Counted from the stretch's first letter, positions 18,339 to 27,813 are shown. The stretch is DNA of 64,000 bases from Rossellomorea marisflavi (GCF_009806575.1 NZ_CP047095.1:3042001-3106000); one strand, 5' to 3'. A program made the numbers and translations. The notes: generated by a model not told the origin, from the letters alone.

Positions 18339-19625
18339 TTATGCTACTGTTTTGCTGTTATCTACAAGGAATTCCAATGCTTTGCGCACTTTAAGGTCTG
18401 CTTTCAACGTATCAAGTCCGCCAAGGGCCTGCTTGATGTTGTCAGCTGACATGTTGTACTGCTCAGCCATTTTCGTAACTTCTTCTTCCGCTTCTTCGTC
18501 TGTCACTTCAAGATTTTCTGCTGCTGCGATCGCTTCAAGCGTAAGGTTTGTGCGTACGCGTTTGCCAGCATCTTCTTTCATTTGACCGCGAAGATCTTCT
18601 TCTGATTGACCAGAGAATTGGAAGTAAAGCTCAAGCGTCATACCTTGCATTTGAAGGCGTTGACCGAATTCTTGCATCATGCGGTCCACTTCAGCGTCAA
18701 CCATAACTTCAGGAATTTCCACTTCAGCATTTTCAGAAGCTTTTTCCACTAGTGCTTCACGTACTGCTGTTTCCGCTTCAGTCTTTTTAGACTCTTTCAG
18801 GCGGTTTTCGATTTTTTCTTTCAGTTCAGCAAGTGTTTCCACTTCTTCGTCTGCATCTTTCGCGAACTCATCATCAAGAGCCGGAAGTTCTTTCGCTTTG
18901 ATTTCGTGGATTTTCACTTTGAATGTTGCTGCTTTACCAGCAAGCTCTGCCGCATGGTATTCTTCTGGGAAGCTTACCTCAACGTCTTTTTCTTCGCCGG
19001 CTGCTACGCCTACAAGCTGCTCTTCGAAACCAGGGATGAACTGACCTGAACCAAGTTCAAGTGAGTAGTTATCCGCTTGGCCGCCTTCGAATGCTTCACC
19101 GTCAACGAATCCTTCGAAATCCATTGTCACTGTGTCGCCTTCTTCAGCTTTGCCTTCTTCTTTGACAACAAGCTCAGCTTGTTTTTCTTGAAGGGAAGTA
19201 AGTTCAGCTTCTACATCTTCAGCTGTTACTTCATCGTCCATTTTTTCTACTTCAAGACCTTTGTATTCGCCAAGCTTCACTTCAGGTTTCACTTGAACTT
19301 TCGCTGTGAAGACAAGATCTTTTCCTTTTTCCATTTGCTCTACGTCGATTTCCGGACGGTCGATTGGCTCGATTCCAGTTTCTTCGATCGCTTTAGCATA
19401 TGCTTCAGGAAGGATGAAATCCAATGCATCCTGATAAAGAGATTCTACGCCGAAACGTTTTTCGAACATGCCACGTGGCATTTTACCTTTACGGAATCCT
19501 GGTACGTTAACTTGCTTCACAACTTTTTTGAACGCAGCGTCCAAACCTTCGTTCACTTTAGCTGCTTCTACTTCGATTGTAAGAACACCTTGGTTCCCTT
19601 CTTGCTTTTCCCATTTTGCAGACAT
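18339..19625 (-). CDS. tig: Trigger factor, ribosome-associated chaperone and prolyl isomerase
   Basis: Binds the ribosome exit tunnel and shields nascent chains. 428 aa. The ribosome-binding signature [17 protein letters not shown] is near residue 44, the FKBP-type domain ([20 protein letters not shown]) near 160, and a long helical C-terminal domain ends [13 protein letters not shown] 19625 follows GGAGGGAACTGT. Strong use of a small codon set fits a highly expressed gene. Confidence 0.97.
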   Translation of the reverse strand: MSAKWEKQEGNQGVLTIEVEAAKVNEGLDAAFKKVVKQVNVPGFRKGKMPRGMFEKRFGVESLYQDALDFILPEAYAKAIEETGIEPIDRPEIDVEQMEKGKDLVFTAKVQVKPEVKLGEYKGLEVEKMDDEVTAEDVEAELTSLQEKQAELVVKEEGKAEEGDTVTMDFEGFVDGEAFEGGQADNYSLELGSGQFIPGFEEQLVGVAAGEEKDVEVSFPEEYHAAELAGKAATFKVKIHEIKAKELPALDDEFAKDADEEVETLAELKEKIENRLKESKKTEAETAVREALVEKASENAEVEIPEVMVDAEVDRMMQEFGQRLQMQGMTLELYFQFSGQSEEDLRGQMKEDAGKRVRTNLTLEAIAAAENLEVTDEEAEEEVTKMAEQYNMSADNIKQALGGLDTLKADLKVRKALEFLVDNSKTVA

Positions 19626-19782
19626 ACAGTTCCCTCCAACAATCTATAATTGATTTTTATTTTACGCATAGTAGTAGATAGTCCCGATTGAATCTAGCAC
19701 TATCATCGTAATTATATGAAAGACTTTTACATTACAACCACTACATTATAACATACAGCTTCTGTCTTTCAAGAAGTAGCAC

Positions 19783-20772
19783 TTAAATATTCGGTGAAGA
19801 AATTTCTTCAAGTTCATGAATGAAAGCAAGGACCGTTTTGCTCTCTCCTCCATCCATCTTTTCCTGCAGATCCTTCTCCAATTCTTCGTCCCCGAGGATG
19901 CCTGCTGCATAGTGACCATAGGCCAAGGCGATGTCATCGGGATCCCATTCCATATCAAAGGGATAAAGAAGGAAAGCATGGCGCTTCAGCACTTCTTCTG
20001 CATGACGGATCAGGGTCGGGCTGTCCTGAAGGAGGAGCTCCTCCAGGGAAAGGACCGCTTCACGGAATGCGTCAGACGTGAAAACCTCCGGAAGGTTCTC
20101 AGGCTGAACGACTCCTTCCCTTCCAAGCTTTTTCACGAGGATCTCACTTGCCACCCCATGCTCCCTCAAGACATTCACGATCATCGTCTGGACGAAGGGA
20201 TGCATGTCTTCATCCTGCAGGCCCTCTTCAAGTTCCTTCCTGTACGGTCTGATATTGCGCTGAACCAATCCGGCTGTGATGATGATCTGTTCTTCAAGGC
20301 TTTTTCCTTCGAGAAGGAGAGGTCCGTCGGCTTCTTCCTCCGTTTCTTCTGCCGGTGCATTCAGCATCTTCTCGCTGAATTGAAGGAGCTTCCTGAAATG
20401 CTCTTCCTTCTCAAAAGGGACCTCCTTCTCATCGAAGAGGGCATGAAGTGTATCCACCACATCCTGATGCTCATGCAGCTGGATGAGGATCATGAGGTAC
20501 ATGTCGACCGTTTCGAAGTAATCACCGACCCCCTCAAGGAGCATTTCCCTGCAGATTGCCTGCGCCTCCTCGTACTCCTTGCACTCATACAAGGCAAGGA
20601 CGAGGGCCGTGCTGATTTCGGGATTCAACGATTCAAGCTCGTATGCCTGTGAAAGAAGATCGCATGCTGCATGCGCATCCCCCTCCTCCAGGGCTTCCAC
20701 CCCTTTTTCGAACAGTCGGTCCTTCAGACCGGGAAAGGCAATCACCTTCCCGAACTCATCTTGATTTGTCAT
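19783..20772 (-). CDS. ysoA: TPR-repeat protein YsoA
   Basis: 329-aa soluble acidic helical protein. Repeating helix pairs (LFEKGVEALEEGDAHAACDLL, LALYECKEYEEAQAICREML, MYLMILIQLHEHQDVVDTLH) fit tetratricopeptide repeats in the first 130 residues; the rest is helical without a recognised catalytic motif. B. subtilis has ysoA in the same place, next to tig. Role unknown; protein-protein binding is likely from the fold. ATG 20772 follows CAGGTACGAATT. Confidence 0.85.
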   Translation of the reverse strand: MTNQDEFGKVIAFPGLKDRLFEKGVEALEEGDAHAACDLLSQAYELESLNPEISTALVLALYECKEYEEAQAICREMLLEGVGDYFETVDMYLMILIQLHEHQDVVDTLHALFDEKEVPFEKEEHFRKLLQFSEKMLNAPAEETEEEADGPLLLEGKSLEEQIIITAGLVQRNIRPYRKELEEGLQDEDMHPFVQTMIVNVLREHGVASEILVKKLGREGVVQPENLPEVFTSDAFREAVLSLEELLLQDSPTLIRHAEEVLKRHAFLLYPFDMEWDPDDIALAYGHYAAGILGDEELEKDLQEKMDGGESKTVLAFIHELEEISSPNI

Positions 20773-20864
20773 AATTCGTACCTGCCTAACACTAGAATTG
20801 CTTTAAGTGTAGCATGATTGCTGATGGAGCACAAAATGGCGGCTGAATCTCCCTTTGATGCAAT

Positions 20865-20892
20865 AAAAAAATACCCCGCCGATCGGCGGGGT
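20865..20892 (-). terminator. Terminator after tRNA-Arg(CCT)
   Basis: Palindrome TACCCCGCCG / CGGCGGGGTA followed on the minus strand by TTTTTTATTG. It separates the tRNA gene from ysoA. Confidence 0.85.
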
Positions 20893-20937
20893 ACGTAACG
20901 AATGCAGTCATCCGACTGCATTATGTATGATAGATGG

Positions 20938-21011
20938 CGTCCCAGGCGAGATTCGAACTCACGACCTACAGCTTAGGAGGCTGTCGCTCTATCCTGCTGA
21001 GCTACTGGGAC
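20938..21011 (-). tRNA. tRNA-Arg, anticodon CCT
   Basis: On the minus strand the cloverleaf folds cleanly: acceptor GTCCCAG / CTGGGAC, D-arm GCTC-AGCAGGAT-AGAGC, anticodon arm ACAGC-CTCCTAA-GCTGT with anticodon CCT, T-arm with TTCGAAT loop, discriminator G. The CCA end is not encoded. It reads AGG codons. Confidence 0.95.
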
Positions 21012-21111
21012 AGCTTTCGTTTCAAGCAGTGCAAGTAATAGAATACCCCAGAATCGAGTGGAATTCAAGGATTTTTTCTTCTTTCAATCTATTTTTTTGT
21101 GAGATGGCCAG

Positions 21112-21142
21112 AATAGAAAAAAAAGCCCCATTAAAATGGGGG
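21112..21142 (-). terminator. Terminator after the coiled-coil gene
   Basis: Stem CCCCATT / AATGGGG followed on the minus strand by a run of eight T, directly at the gene's stop. Confidence 0.8.
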
Positions 21143-21143
21143 T

Positions 21144-21812
21144 TCACTCGACCGGCGTCAGGACCGTGGGCATGGTGGATTCAATGATGTCACCTTCATC
21201 GGCAAAGAAGATATGCTCGGAAACCCCGTAGTCCGATCCGAGGATCTGATTGACCTTGAGATCACCAAAGCTACTGTATACAACGAAGTTACCGCTTTGA
21301 CCGGCTGAACTGGCGGAATACCTCAAAGCCTTTACATCCTTGCCGACGATGAAGGTACCGGAAGGCAGGCTGACAGGAGCGGCATCGAGCTTCTTGATGT
21401 CGCCCTTCCTAGACTTGATGTCTTCATCCAGGTCGGCGATTTTGGTTTTCTTTTCTTTGATCTTGTCATCAAGGACCTGGACTTCCTCCTTCAGTGCATC
21501 GATCTCTCCCGCTTTTGCATTCGCTTCATCGATCATGGAGGCGGCCTCCGCTGCCTCTTCCTTCTTTTCACTCAGAGACGACATCACACGTTCAAGCTCA
21601 TCCGTTTTAGAGGACAGCTCTCCCTCTACCCCTTCCAGTTCCCCCGATTTCCCTTCAAGGGAAGAAAGGATCTCATCATACGATTTCTTCACGCCGTCCA
21701 CTTCCGTTCGTGCGCTGCTGTATCCTATCCACGCACAAAGCGACATAAGCACAAGGACGCTCACGACCCCCACCCAGACCTGCCACTTCTTGATCCACCC
21801 GAAACCCTTCAC
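21144..21812 (-). CDS. Membrane-anchored coiled-coil protein of unknown function
   Basis: About 222 aa from a GTG at 21812 (VKGFGWIKKWQVWVG), chosen because GGAAGGGG precedes it by eight bases; longer frames to 21860 lack a ribosome site. Layout: a short basic cytoplasmic tail, one membrane helix (VGVVSVLVLMSLCAWIGYSSA, roughly residues 12-32), about 110 residues of heptad-rich coiled coil (SYDEILSSLEGKSGELEGVE ... DDKIKEKKTKIADLDEDIKS), then an 80-residue C-terminal domain (SGTFIVGKDVKALRYSASS ... GVSEHIFFADEGDII) facing outward. I do not recognise the terminal domain. It lies between two tRNA-Arg genes and has its own terminator. Confidence 0.75.
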   Translation of the reverse strand: MKGFGWIKKWQVWVGVVSVLVLMSLCAWIGYSSARTEVDGVKKSYDEILSSLEGKSGELEGVEGELSSKTDELERVMSSLSEKKEEAAEAASMIDEANAKAGEIDALKEEVQVLDDKIKEKKTKIADLDEDIKSRKGDIKKLDAAPVSLPSGTFIVGKDVKALRYSASSAGQSGNFVVYSSFGDLKVNQILGSDYGVSEHIFFADEGDIIESTMPTVLTPVE

Positions 21813-21990
21813 CCTCAATTCCCCTTCCATTCCGGCCATATGAAACGGTACGAATGGCACGGCTGATGGAACTAGTATATTGGGAGGGCCCTGACCATAT
21901 TCACATATTCTTCTAAGGGGGGACGGCAGAGCGAACCAGCTCTTCCTGTTAAAGATGTCTTGCCTGCATCCACAGAAAACCGGATAGACA

Positions 21991-22032
21991 ACAAAAAAAC
22001 ATCCTGTGTTGAAAGATTCAACACAGGATGTT
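21991..22032 (-). terminator. Terminator after tRNA-Arg(TCT)
   Basis: Stem ACATCCTGTGTTGAA / TTCAACACAGGATGT with a T-run following on the minus strand, eight bases from the tRNA 3' end. Confidence 0.85.
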
Positions 22033-22039
22033 TGTCGTA

Positions 22040-22113
<74 letters not shown>

Positions 22114-22224
22114 ATGTGCATTATGTAAGTGTCCGTGTTTCTTGAGGACATTTATTATTATATTCGTATACCAAAGGAAAGTCAACGGTTTTTCGAAAAA
22201 ACTTCCGAGATCTTCATTTGGAGT

Positions 22225-22252
22225 AAAAAGGAGCCTGCATGGCAGGCCCTCC
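22225..22252 (-). terminator. Terminator after ysnB
   Basis: Hairpin GGAGCCTGC / GCAGGCCCTCC followed by CTTTTTACTCC on the minus strand. Confidence 0.65.
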
Positions 22253-22254
22253 CT

Positions 22255-22758
22255 TTACATGTCGAATTCGATTTCCTCGACGAGCTCGTGTTTTTCCGTC
22301 AGGAATTTCACGTGGATCTTGTGCTTAGTTGATTCGATGAGGGCGTACGTTTTCTCGTGCCTTCCCCTTGGCAGGAGGATGCTGCCTGGATTCAGGAATA
22401 GGATCCCGTCCATCAGCTCCGCCCCCAGTTCATGGGAATGACCGAAGAAGACCATATCGGCTCCCAGTTCTTCCGCTTTGTACTTCAGTTTCATCAATGA
22501 CATCTTAATTCCGTATAAATGCCCGTGGGTCACGAGGATTCTCCTGCCGTCCCCTTCTTCAAGATGCGTCTCAGGGAACCGTTGATCCATGTCGCAGTTT
22601 CCGCGGACCACTTTGAAGTGGTCCAGGACTTCGTCATCCGCGCGCAGTTCGGAATCCCCGCAGTGGATCATGACGTCCATCTTTCCCGCATACATCCTGG
22701 ACAGGTCGGCCAGTTCTTCCTTGGACCCGTGGCTGTCGCTTACAACTAAAATGTTCAT
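22255..22758 (-). CDS. ysnB: YfcE/MJ0936-type metallophosphoesterase YsnB
   Basis: 167-aa calcineurin-like phosphoesterase. Metal-ligand motifs in order: VVSDSHG (residues 5-11), IHCGDSE near 33, VRGNCD near 53, VTHGHLYG near 77 and FFGHSHE near 105. This is the compact YfcE family with broad phosphodiesterase activity; the natural substrate is unknown. ATG follows GGGTGAGTAG. It lies 11 bp after rdgB in the rph-rdgB-ysnB operon. Confidence 0.92.
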   Translation of the reverse strand: MNILVVSDSHGSKEELADLSRMYAGKMDVMIHCGDSELRADDEVLDHFKVVRGNCDMDQRFPETHLEEGDGRRILVTHGHLYGIKMSLMKLKYKAEELGADMVFFGHSHELGAELMDGILFLNPGSILLPRGRHEKTYALIESTKHKIHVKFLTEKHELVEEIEFDM

Positions 22759-22769
22759 CTACTCACCCT

Positions 22770-23366
22770 TTACACGAAGTCGGATAGTCTCTCTCTCAAT
22801 TGATCCAGTGCGTGTCCGCGATGGCTGATGCTCCGCTTTTCATCCGGCGTGAGCTCTGCCATGGCCTTTCCGAGTGACGGGACAAAGAAGATCGGATCAT
22901 AACCGAACCCATTGCTTCCCCGTTTCTCTTCGAGGATGACACCTTCACACGATCCGTTTACGGTCTCCGTCTTCCGGCCAGGTCCTGCGATGGCCAGTAC
23001 ACAATGGAAGCGGGCCGTCCGGTTTGCTTCCTCCACTCCTTCGAGTTCGGCAAGGACCTTTTCCATATTCGCTTCATCGCTTTTCGCTTCCCCGGCGTAG
23101 CGTGCGGAATAAACGCCCGGACGGCCGTCCAGTGCGTCGATGCTCAATCCCGAATCATCGGATATGACGAGGCAGTCGAGCTCTTTTGCCACTGTCTCGG
23201 CTTTCAGGATCGCATTCTCTTCGAATGTGACACCAGTCTCTTCCACGTCTTCAATATGTGGTAAATCTAGTAATGTCTGTACCTCATAACCATATGGCTT
23301 AAACATGAGATCGAATTCTTTCGCTTTTCCCCTGTTCTTGGTTGCGATGATGACGTTCTTTGCCAT
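22770..23366 (-). CDS. rdgB: XTP/dITP diphosphatase (RdgB/HAM1)
   Basis: Removes deaminated purine nucleoside triphosphates (dITP, XTP) from the pool. 198 aa. Motifs are VIIATKNRGKAKEF at the N-terminus, VISDDSGLSIDALDGRPGVYSARYAG near residue 65 with the catalytic aspartates, and FGYDPIFFVPSLGKAMAEL and SHRGHAL toward the C-terminus. I chose ATG 23366 (MAKNVIIATK), seven bases after GGAG; the ATG at 23378 touches its ribosome site. Downstream of rph. Confidence 0.96.
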   Translation of the reverse strand: MAKNVIIATKNRGKAKEFDLMFKPYGYEVQTLLDLPHIEDVEETGVTFEENAILKAETVAKELDCLVISDDSGLSIDALDGRPGVYSARYAGEAKSDEANMEKVLAELEGVEEANRTARFHCVLAIAGPGRKTETVNGSCEGVILEEKRGSNGFGYDPIFFVPSLGKAMAELTPDEKRSISHRGHALDQLRERLSDFV

Positions 23367-23381
23367 AGTTTTCTCCATCCC

Positions 23382-24119
23382 TTACTGTATTCTGTCTGCG
23401 AGTTCACCCAGTACGTCCTTTTGAATGTCGAATAGTTCACGGATCCCGGTCTGGCCGAGTTCAAGGAGTTCCTGAAGCTGATTCATCGTGAATGTCGCTT
23501 CCTCCCCGGTCCCCTGCAGCTCGACGAATTCTCCTTCGCCCGTCATGATGATATTCATATCCACCATGGCCTGGCTGTCTTCTACATAATTCAAATCGAG
23601 CACTGCCCCATGCTCTTCCACGATCCCGACGCTGGTAGCGGCGAGGAAGCTCTTGAGCGGGAAGCTGCTGATTTTGTTCTGATCCTGAAGTTTTCCGAGG
23701 GCAAGGGCCATGGCGACGAATGCCCCCGTGATGGAAGCGGTCCTTGTCCCGCCGTCCGCCTGGATGACATCACAGTCGATCCAGATCGTGCGTTCCCCGA
23801 GTGCTTCCAGGTCCACGACGGCACGCAGGGCCCGTCCGATCAGACGCTGGATCTCCATCGTGCGCCCGGAAATCTTCCCTTTGGATGATTCCCTGATATT
23901 CCTCGTGTCGGTCGCGCGCGGAAGCATGGAGTATTCGGCAGTGATCCAGCCCTTTCCGCTGTTTCGCATGAACGGCGGTACGCGGTCCTCGATGCTGGCG
24001 TTGCAAATGACCTTCGTCTCTCCTACCGTGATCAGCACCGAACCTTCCGGATGCTTGATATAACCCGTCTCGATTTCAACCGGCCTAAGCTCCATCTTCT
24101 GTCTTCCATCGTATCTCAT
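23382..24119 (-). CDS. rph: Ribonuclease PH
   Basis: Phosphorolytic 3' exoribonuclease that trims tRNA 3' ends. 245 aa, standard length. It begins [20 protein letters not shown], has [36 protein letters not shown] in the middle (phosphate-binding arginines), and [18 protein letters not shown] near residue 120. ATG follows GGAGGGACTTCA. First gene of rph-rdgB-ysnB. Confidence 0.97.
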   Translation of the reverse strand: MRYDGRQKMELRPVEIETGYIKHPEGSVLITVGETKVICNASIEDRVPPFMRNSGKGWITAEYSMLPRATDTRNIRESSKGKISGRTMEIQRLIGRALRAVVDLEALGERTIWIDCDVIQADGGTRTASITGAFVAMALALGKLQDQNKISSFPLKSFLAATSVGIVEEHGAVLDLNYVEDSQAMVDMNIIMTGEGEFVELQGTGEEATFTMNQLQELLELGQTGIRELFDIQKDVLGELADRIQ

Positions 24120-24180
24120 TGAAGTCCCTCCTGTTTATTGCTTTCTCCCGTTGAACGGGAAGATATGTACTGCTGTTTTT

Positions 24181-24216
24181 CAAAAAAAGAGAAGAGGCGG
24201 CTAATGCCCACCTCTA
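24181..24216 (-). terminator. Terminator after gerM
   Basis: Hairpin AGAGGTGGGC-ATTA-GCCGCCTCT with one mismatch, followed by CTCTTTTTTTG on the minus strand. Confidence 0.65.
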
Positions 24217-24254
24217 CATGTTAGCTTCTTCTATAGTATATCAAAAATGCACGG

Positions 24255-25334
24255 TCAGAAACCAATCGCATTGACATTTTCCGGACGGGTCACCGGTTCT
24301 GTCACGGCTTCTCCATCCTTCGCAACGGACGCCGCTTCCCCGTTCACTTCAACGGATACCCCTTTGATGTCCTTTTGTTCCGTCAATGAGAGGACGAGGG
24401 CGTTCAGCATATGCTCGGAAACGAGTTTTTCCTCCACGCTGCCGTAGACGCCTTCATTGAAGTTCAACGTCACATTCCCATCCTTGATCTTCGGATCATC
24501 TAGAAGTTCCGCCCCTGTGAAATCACTGACGAGGGAGGATGCATATCCCGGTCCTTCGATAAGCTCATTCACCACGGCCTTCACATTATCGGTTTCATTC
24601 GAACTCACCCGCTTCGTGACCGGTACATAATACGTTTCCTTGTCGGTCTGGGACACATAATACACCGTCAATGGCTTCGTGCTTGTCGGATCGGCAATCC
24701 CGCTCGTATCGACATTGATACCGGTTTTCCGGGTCAGACCGTCTTCACTGATCGGCGTTCCGCCAACCGGCATTTCCGTCAGCGGATAGCCGTTCACACG
24801 GAGTTCCACTTTTTCCACGGAATCAAACTGGGTAAGCGTCCAGGTGATGGACTCGAGGATCCGCTGCTCATCTTCAGGCTGATATTCCTTGAACTCAGGG
24901 GAGAAATCGGCTACCGCCACTCCGTCCTTGATGTCGACCGATACCTGGGTATCAGCAGGGATCACGGCCCTGAATCCGTTCGGCAGCACTTCTTGCACCG
25001 GGCCGTTCACGACCAGATGTTCAAGCGCCTGTTTGGCCACACTTTCTTTGCCTGGCAGCAGGATCGACTGGGAGACGACGTACCCGTTCTTGTCGATGAG
25101 ATAAAGCTCCGTCATGACGCTGTTTTCAGTCGCTTCTTCTTTTTTGGCAGAGGTTTCCTTGCCTTCATCCTTTTTGGCTGTATCTACTTTCTCACCTTCT
25201 TTTAAATACGAGGTATCCTGAGGGGGATCGATCTTTTCCTTCTTATCCCCAAAGCTGAACAACCCACACCCCGACAGATACACAGAAGATGCTAATACCG
25301 TTACTGCAATGGACACTTTCGCTTTTTTCGCCAT
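24255..25334 (-). CDS. gerM: Germination/sporulation lipoprotein GerM
   Basis: 359-aa lipoprotein with signal SIAVTVLASSVYLSGC (lipobox LSGC). A linker rich in Lys and Glu (residues about 40-75) is followed by two GerM domains, recognised by ELYLIDKNGYVVSQSILLPG ... VVNGPVQEVLPNGFRAVIP and by the second YYVPVTKRVSSNETDNVKAVVNELIEGP. GerM works in the engulfment-to-germination programme, probably at the septal/outer forespore membrane. I chose ATG 25334 (MAKKAKVSI) because CTAGGAGGTTTACCG precedes it; the longer frame has no start signal. It lies after racE, as in B. subtilis. Confidence 0.95.
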   Translation of the reverse strand: MAKKAKVSIAVTVLASSVYLSGCGLFSFGDKKEKIDPPQDTSYLKEGEKVDTAKKDEGKETSAKKEEATENSVMTELYLIDKNGYVVSQSILLPGKESVAKQALEHLVVNGPVQEVLPNGFRAVIPADTQVSVDIKDGVAVADFSPEFKEYQPEDEQRILESITWTLTQFDSVEKVELRVNGYPLTEMPVGGTPISEDGLTRKTGINVDTSGIADPTSTKPLTVYYVSQTDKETYYVPVTKRVSSNETDNVKAVVNELIEGPGYASSLVSDFTGAELLDDPKIKDGNVTLNFNEGVYGSVEEKLVSEHMLNALVLSLTEQKDIKGVSVEVNGEAASVAKDGEAVTEPVTRPENVNAIGF

Positions 25335-25433
25335 CGGTAAACCTCCTAGAAAGACAGTTTGTACTACTATGTATACGAGCCCTTCGGGAAAATAGACCGA
25401 AAGTTTCTTAAAAACTTCCCCTCTTGTCAAAAG

Positions 25434-25468
25434 CCATAAAAAAACCACCCGCATTACTCAATGCGGAT
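25434..25468 (-). terminator. Terminator overlapping the 3' end of racE
   Basis: On the minus strand ACCATCCGCATT-GAGT-AATGCGGGTGGT then TTTTTTT. The stem includes the last codons and the stop of racE, so the coding end and the hairpin share bases. Confidence 0.8.
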
Positions 25469-26248
25469 GGTTTCGGCCAGGATCTCCCCGTCGAGCCAGT
25501 CGGAGGCGATCCCGGAGAAGATCGTAGAGGAGCCCGTCGTGAAGAAACGGTGTTCAGGGGGATGGACCCCTCTATATAGTAGATTGTAGTAGTCCAGGAT
25601 CGTGCTCACTTCACTCGCCGTCTCGTCCCCTGAGCTGATGACGCTCACAGAAGGACCCATGAATGCCTGGATCTTCGGCTGCAGAAGCGGATAATGGGTG
25701 CAACCCAGGATCAGGGTATCAAGATCGAGCCCCTTCAATCCTTCCAGGGTTTCACTGATGATGCGATCGGCCACGTCGCTTCCGTATTCCCCACTTTCCA
25801 CGAGAGGGACGAACTTCGGACAGGCGAGGGACGATACCTCAAGGCCCCCGTGAAGGGAGTGCAGGGCATCGGGGTAGGCCTTGCTGTTCACGGTCCCGAT
25901 CGTCCCGAGTACGCCGACCCGTTTATTGCGCGTTCGCTTGATCGCTGCCCGTGCTCCCGGATGGATGACCCCGATGACGGGGATATCCAGATGCGTCTGG
26001 ATTTCATCCAGGGCGGCGGCAGTTGCCGTATTGCAGGCAATGATGAGCATTTTCATATCATACTGGAGCAGATACCGGGTCATGTCCCAGGTGAACTGCC
26101 TTACTTCTTCCACGGTCCTTGGACCATACGGGCATCTCGCTGTATCCCCTAGATAATAGATGGTTTCTTTCGGCAGCTGGCGCATGATTTCCTTGGCCAC
26201 CGTCAGGCCACCTACGCCAGAGTCGATCACGCCTATAGGTTGAATCAC
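25454..26248 (-). CDS. racE: Glutamate racemase
   Basis: Supplies D-glutamate for peptidoglycan. 264 aa. Start [20 protein letters not shown]; the two catalytic cysteines are in [11 protein letters not shown] (near residue 73) and LGCTHYPLL (near 184); the substrate loop [12 protein letters not shown] is near residue 34. The start codon is GTG at 26248, preceded by TGAGGGAATAAC. It follows the MarR regulator ysmB by nine bases, so the two are likely cotranscribed. Confidence 0.97.
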   Translation of the reverse strand: MIQPIGVIDSGVGGLTVAKEIMRQLPKETIYYLGDTARCPYGPRTVEEVRQFTWDMTRYLLQYDMKMLIIACNTATAAALDEIQTHLDIPVIGVIHPGARAAIKRTRNKRVGVLGTIGTVNSKAYPDALHSLHGGLEVSSLACPKFVPLVESGEYGSDVADRIISETLEGLKGLDLDTLILGCTHYPLLQPKIQAFMGPSVSVISSGDETASEVSTILDYYNLLYRGVHPPEHRFFTTGSSTIFSGIASDWLDGEILAETIRIE

Positions 26249-26257
26249 GTTATTCCC

Positions 26258-26710
26258 TCATTCTGGTTTGATTTCTAGATGTAATTTCGAGAGGTTTTGC
26301 TGAAGCTGAAGCACTTCATCGTATGAGAAATCCGACAGCACGCTCTCCAAATAATTCTGCCTTTTATTGATCACTTCTTCAATGATCCTTTCGCCCTCTT
26401 TCAGCATATGGATCCTGACGACACGACGGTCCTTCTCATCCCTCACCCGTTCGACGAGCTGATTTTTTTCCATCCTGTCCACGAGGTCGGTCGTCGTGCT
26501 GCAGGCGAGATACATCCGGTTCGATAGATCCCCGATCGTCATATCACCGAATTCAAACAGCCACTGAAGGGCGATGAACTGAGGAGGTGTGATTGTATAC
26601 TGACTGAGGATTTCACGCCCTTTTTGTTTAATGATGGACGAGATGTACCTTAGATCTTTCTCAATATCCGCTACCACTCCGGCCGCGGCCGCATCCTTCA
26701 CATTTCCCAT
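26258..26710 (-). CDS. ysmB: MarR-family transcriptional regulator YsmB
   Basis: 150-aa winged-helix protein. The DNA-binding part reads TPPQFIALQWLFEFGDMTIGDLSNRMYLACSTTTDLVDRMEKNQLVERVRDEKDRRVVRI, with the typical MarR wing DEKDRR. B. subtilis has ysmB in the same place between gerE and racE. Ligand and targets are unknown. ATG follows GGGGAATTGGA. The gap to gerE is about 200 bp and contains the gerE terminator. Confidence 0.9.
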   Translation of the reverse strand: MGNVKDAAAAGVVADIEKDLRYISSIIKQKGREILSQYTITPPQFIALQWLFEFGDMTIGDLSNRMYLACSTTTDLVDRMEKNQLVERVRDEKDRRVVRIHMLKEGERIIEEVINKRQNYLESVLSDFSYDEVLQLQQNLSKLHLEIKPE

Positions 26711-26847
26711 TCCAATTCCCCTTTATCGTTAACGTCTCGTATGTACATCCGATTTCAGCGTACACATCCTTATAAGCATTTTCACCTTTTTTTGCGAAAA
26801 TTTCAAGGAGTAGCTTTTACGATGCCGGATGTCTTACCTGTGTCCAT

Positions 26848-26913
26848 ATGAAAAGAGACTGACTCCCCTCCAAACAATCCCACGAATCGTTTGCCGTCCG
26901 AATCAGTCTCTTA
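26848..26913 (-). terminator. Long hairpin after gerE
   Basis: Ten-base arms AAGAGACTGA / TCAGTCTCTT enclose about 40 bases and are followed by TTTTC on the minus strand. The outer arms are perfect; the loop is larger than usual for an intrinsic terminator. Confidence 0.55.
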
Positions 26914-26916
26914 TGG

Positions 26917-27141
26917 TTAAAGCTTTAGTTCCCCCATGCGAAGAAGCTCTACAACAGCTTGAGATCGCCCCTTCACTCCAAGCTTTTGCATGGCGTTGGA
27001 AATATGATTCCGAACTGTTTTTTCACTGATGAATAAATCACCGGCAATTTCCTTGGTGGTTTTGTCCTGTACCAACAGTTCGAATACTTCTTTCTCTCTT
27101 TTGGTGAGCAACGGTTTGTGTGTAAAATCATTGTCCTTCAA
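26917..27141 (-). CDS. gerE: Late mother-cell transcription regulator GerE
   Basis: 74-aa LuxR-type helix-turn-helix protein without a receiver domain. It switches on the last spore-coat genes and represses sigK in the mother cell. The sequence KPLLTKREKEVFELLVQDKTTKEIAGDLFISEKTVRNHISNAMQKLGVKGRSQAVVELLRMGEL is almost identical to B. subtilis GerE and the same length. A sigma-K type promoter lies upstream. Confidence 0.98.
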   Translation of the reverse strand: MKDNDFTHKPLLTKREKEVFELLVQDKTTKEIAGDLFISEKTVRNHISNAMQKLGVKGRSQAVVELLRMGELKL

Positions 27142-27207
27142 TTATGGTAACCCTCCTTGCCTTCGCCAGCTTTAAACCGCGGGGATGGGTATTGTCGGTC
27201 GTCAAAA

Positions 27208-27235
27208 TATCATATGTGAAGAGCTGGGTCAGAGT
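27208..27235 (-). promoter_or_regulatory. Sigma-K type promoter of gerE
   Basis: Minus strand: TCAC, 17-base spacer, CATATGATA, matching the sigma-K pattern AC-N17-CATANNNTA exactly. It lies about 67 bp before the gerE start. gerE is known to be sigma-K dependent in B. subtilis. Confidence 0.7.
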
Positions 27236-27273
27236 GACATGGAGGAACGACTCTCATAAAAAATAGGCAGCCG

Positions 27274-27741
27274 TTATGACATCGATCCTGAAGGGCTCTC
27301 ATTGAACCTGTTCTTCATCTCATCCGTCCATGGAGCACCTTTCCCGGTCCTTTTTGATATTTGGACCATGGTTCCTCTTCCGACGAAGCAGATGTCATCC
27401 TTGGCGTTCACGCCCATATAGTGAAGGTCCACGGAGGAATTCCCGATCTCCCCTGCCTTCACATAGAGCCGCACATGCTCATCGAAATAGACCTGCCTCG
27501 CAAAATCACACTGAAGATCCGCCACGACGATCATTGTTTCATGATCGGGCTTCACCCAGTCCTGCATGAATCCGAGACTCTTGAAATAATCGATCCTTGC
27601 CTGTTCAAAGTAAACAAATGGAACGGTATTGTTCATATGGCCGAACATATCCACCTCTGAAAACCGCACCTTGACATCGATGAAAAATGAAAACCCTTCC
27701 TTCCACGTATTTACATCCTCAATATATGTAACGTTCTTCAT
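27274..27741 (-). CDS. ysmA: Hot-dog fold acyl-CoA thioesterase YsmA
   Basis: 155-aa 4-hydroxybenzoyl-CoA thioesterase-type protein. The motif VRFSEVDMFGHMNNTVPFVYFEQARIDYF near residues 25-55 carries the conserved aspartate and the D-x-x-GH-x-NN pattern of the YbgC/FadM group. I chose ATG 27741 (MKNVTYIEDV) because GGAGGAGCCAAA precedes it. Located between sdhB and gerE as in B. subtilis. It probably hydrolyses medium- or short-chain acyl-CoA; substrate not known. Confidence 0.88.
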   Translation of the reverse strand: MKNVTYIEDVNTWKEGFSFFIDVKVRFSEVDMFGHMNNTVPFVYFEQARIDYFKSLGFMQDWVKPDHETMIVVADLQCDFARQVYFDEHVRLYVKAGEIGNSSVDLHYMGVNAKDDICFVGRGTMVQISKRTGKGAPWTDEMKNRFNESPSGSMS

Positions 27742-27813
27742 TTTGGCTCCTCCATTCACGTATTTATCTGGCGCATTTCCCCAAAGGGGAAGCTTCCTTC
27801 AATCTGAAAGGTT

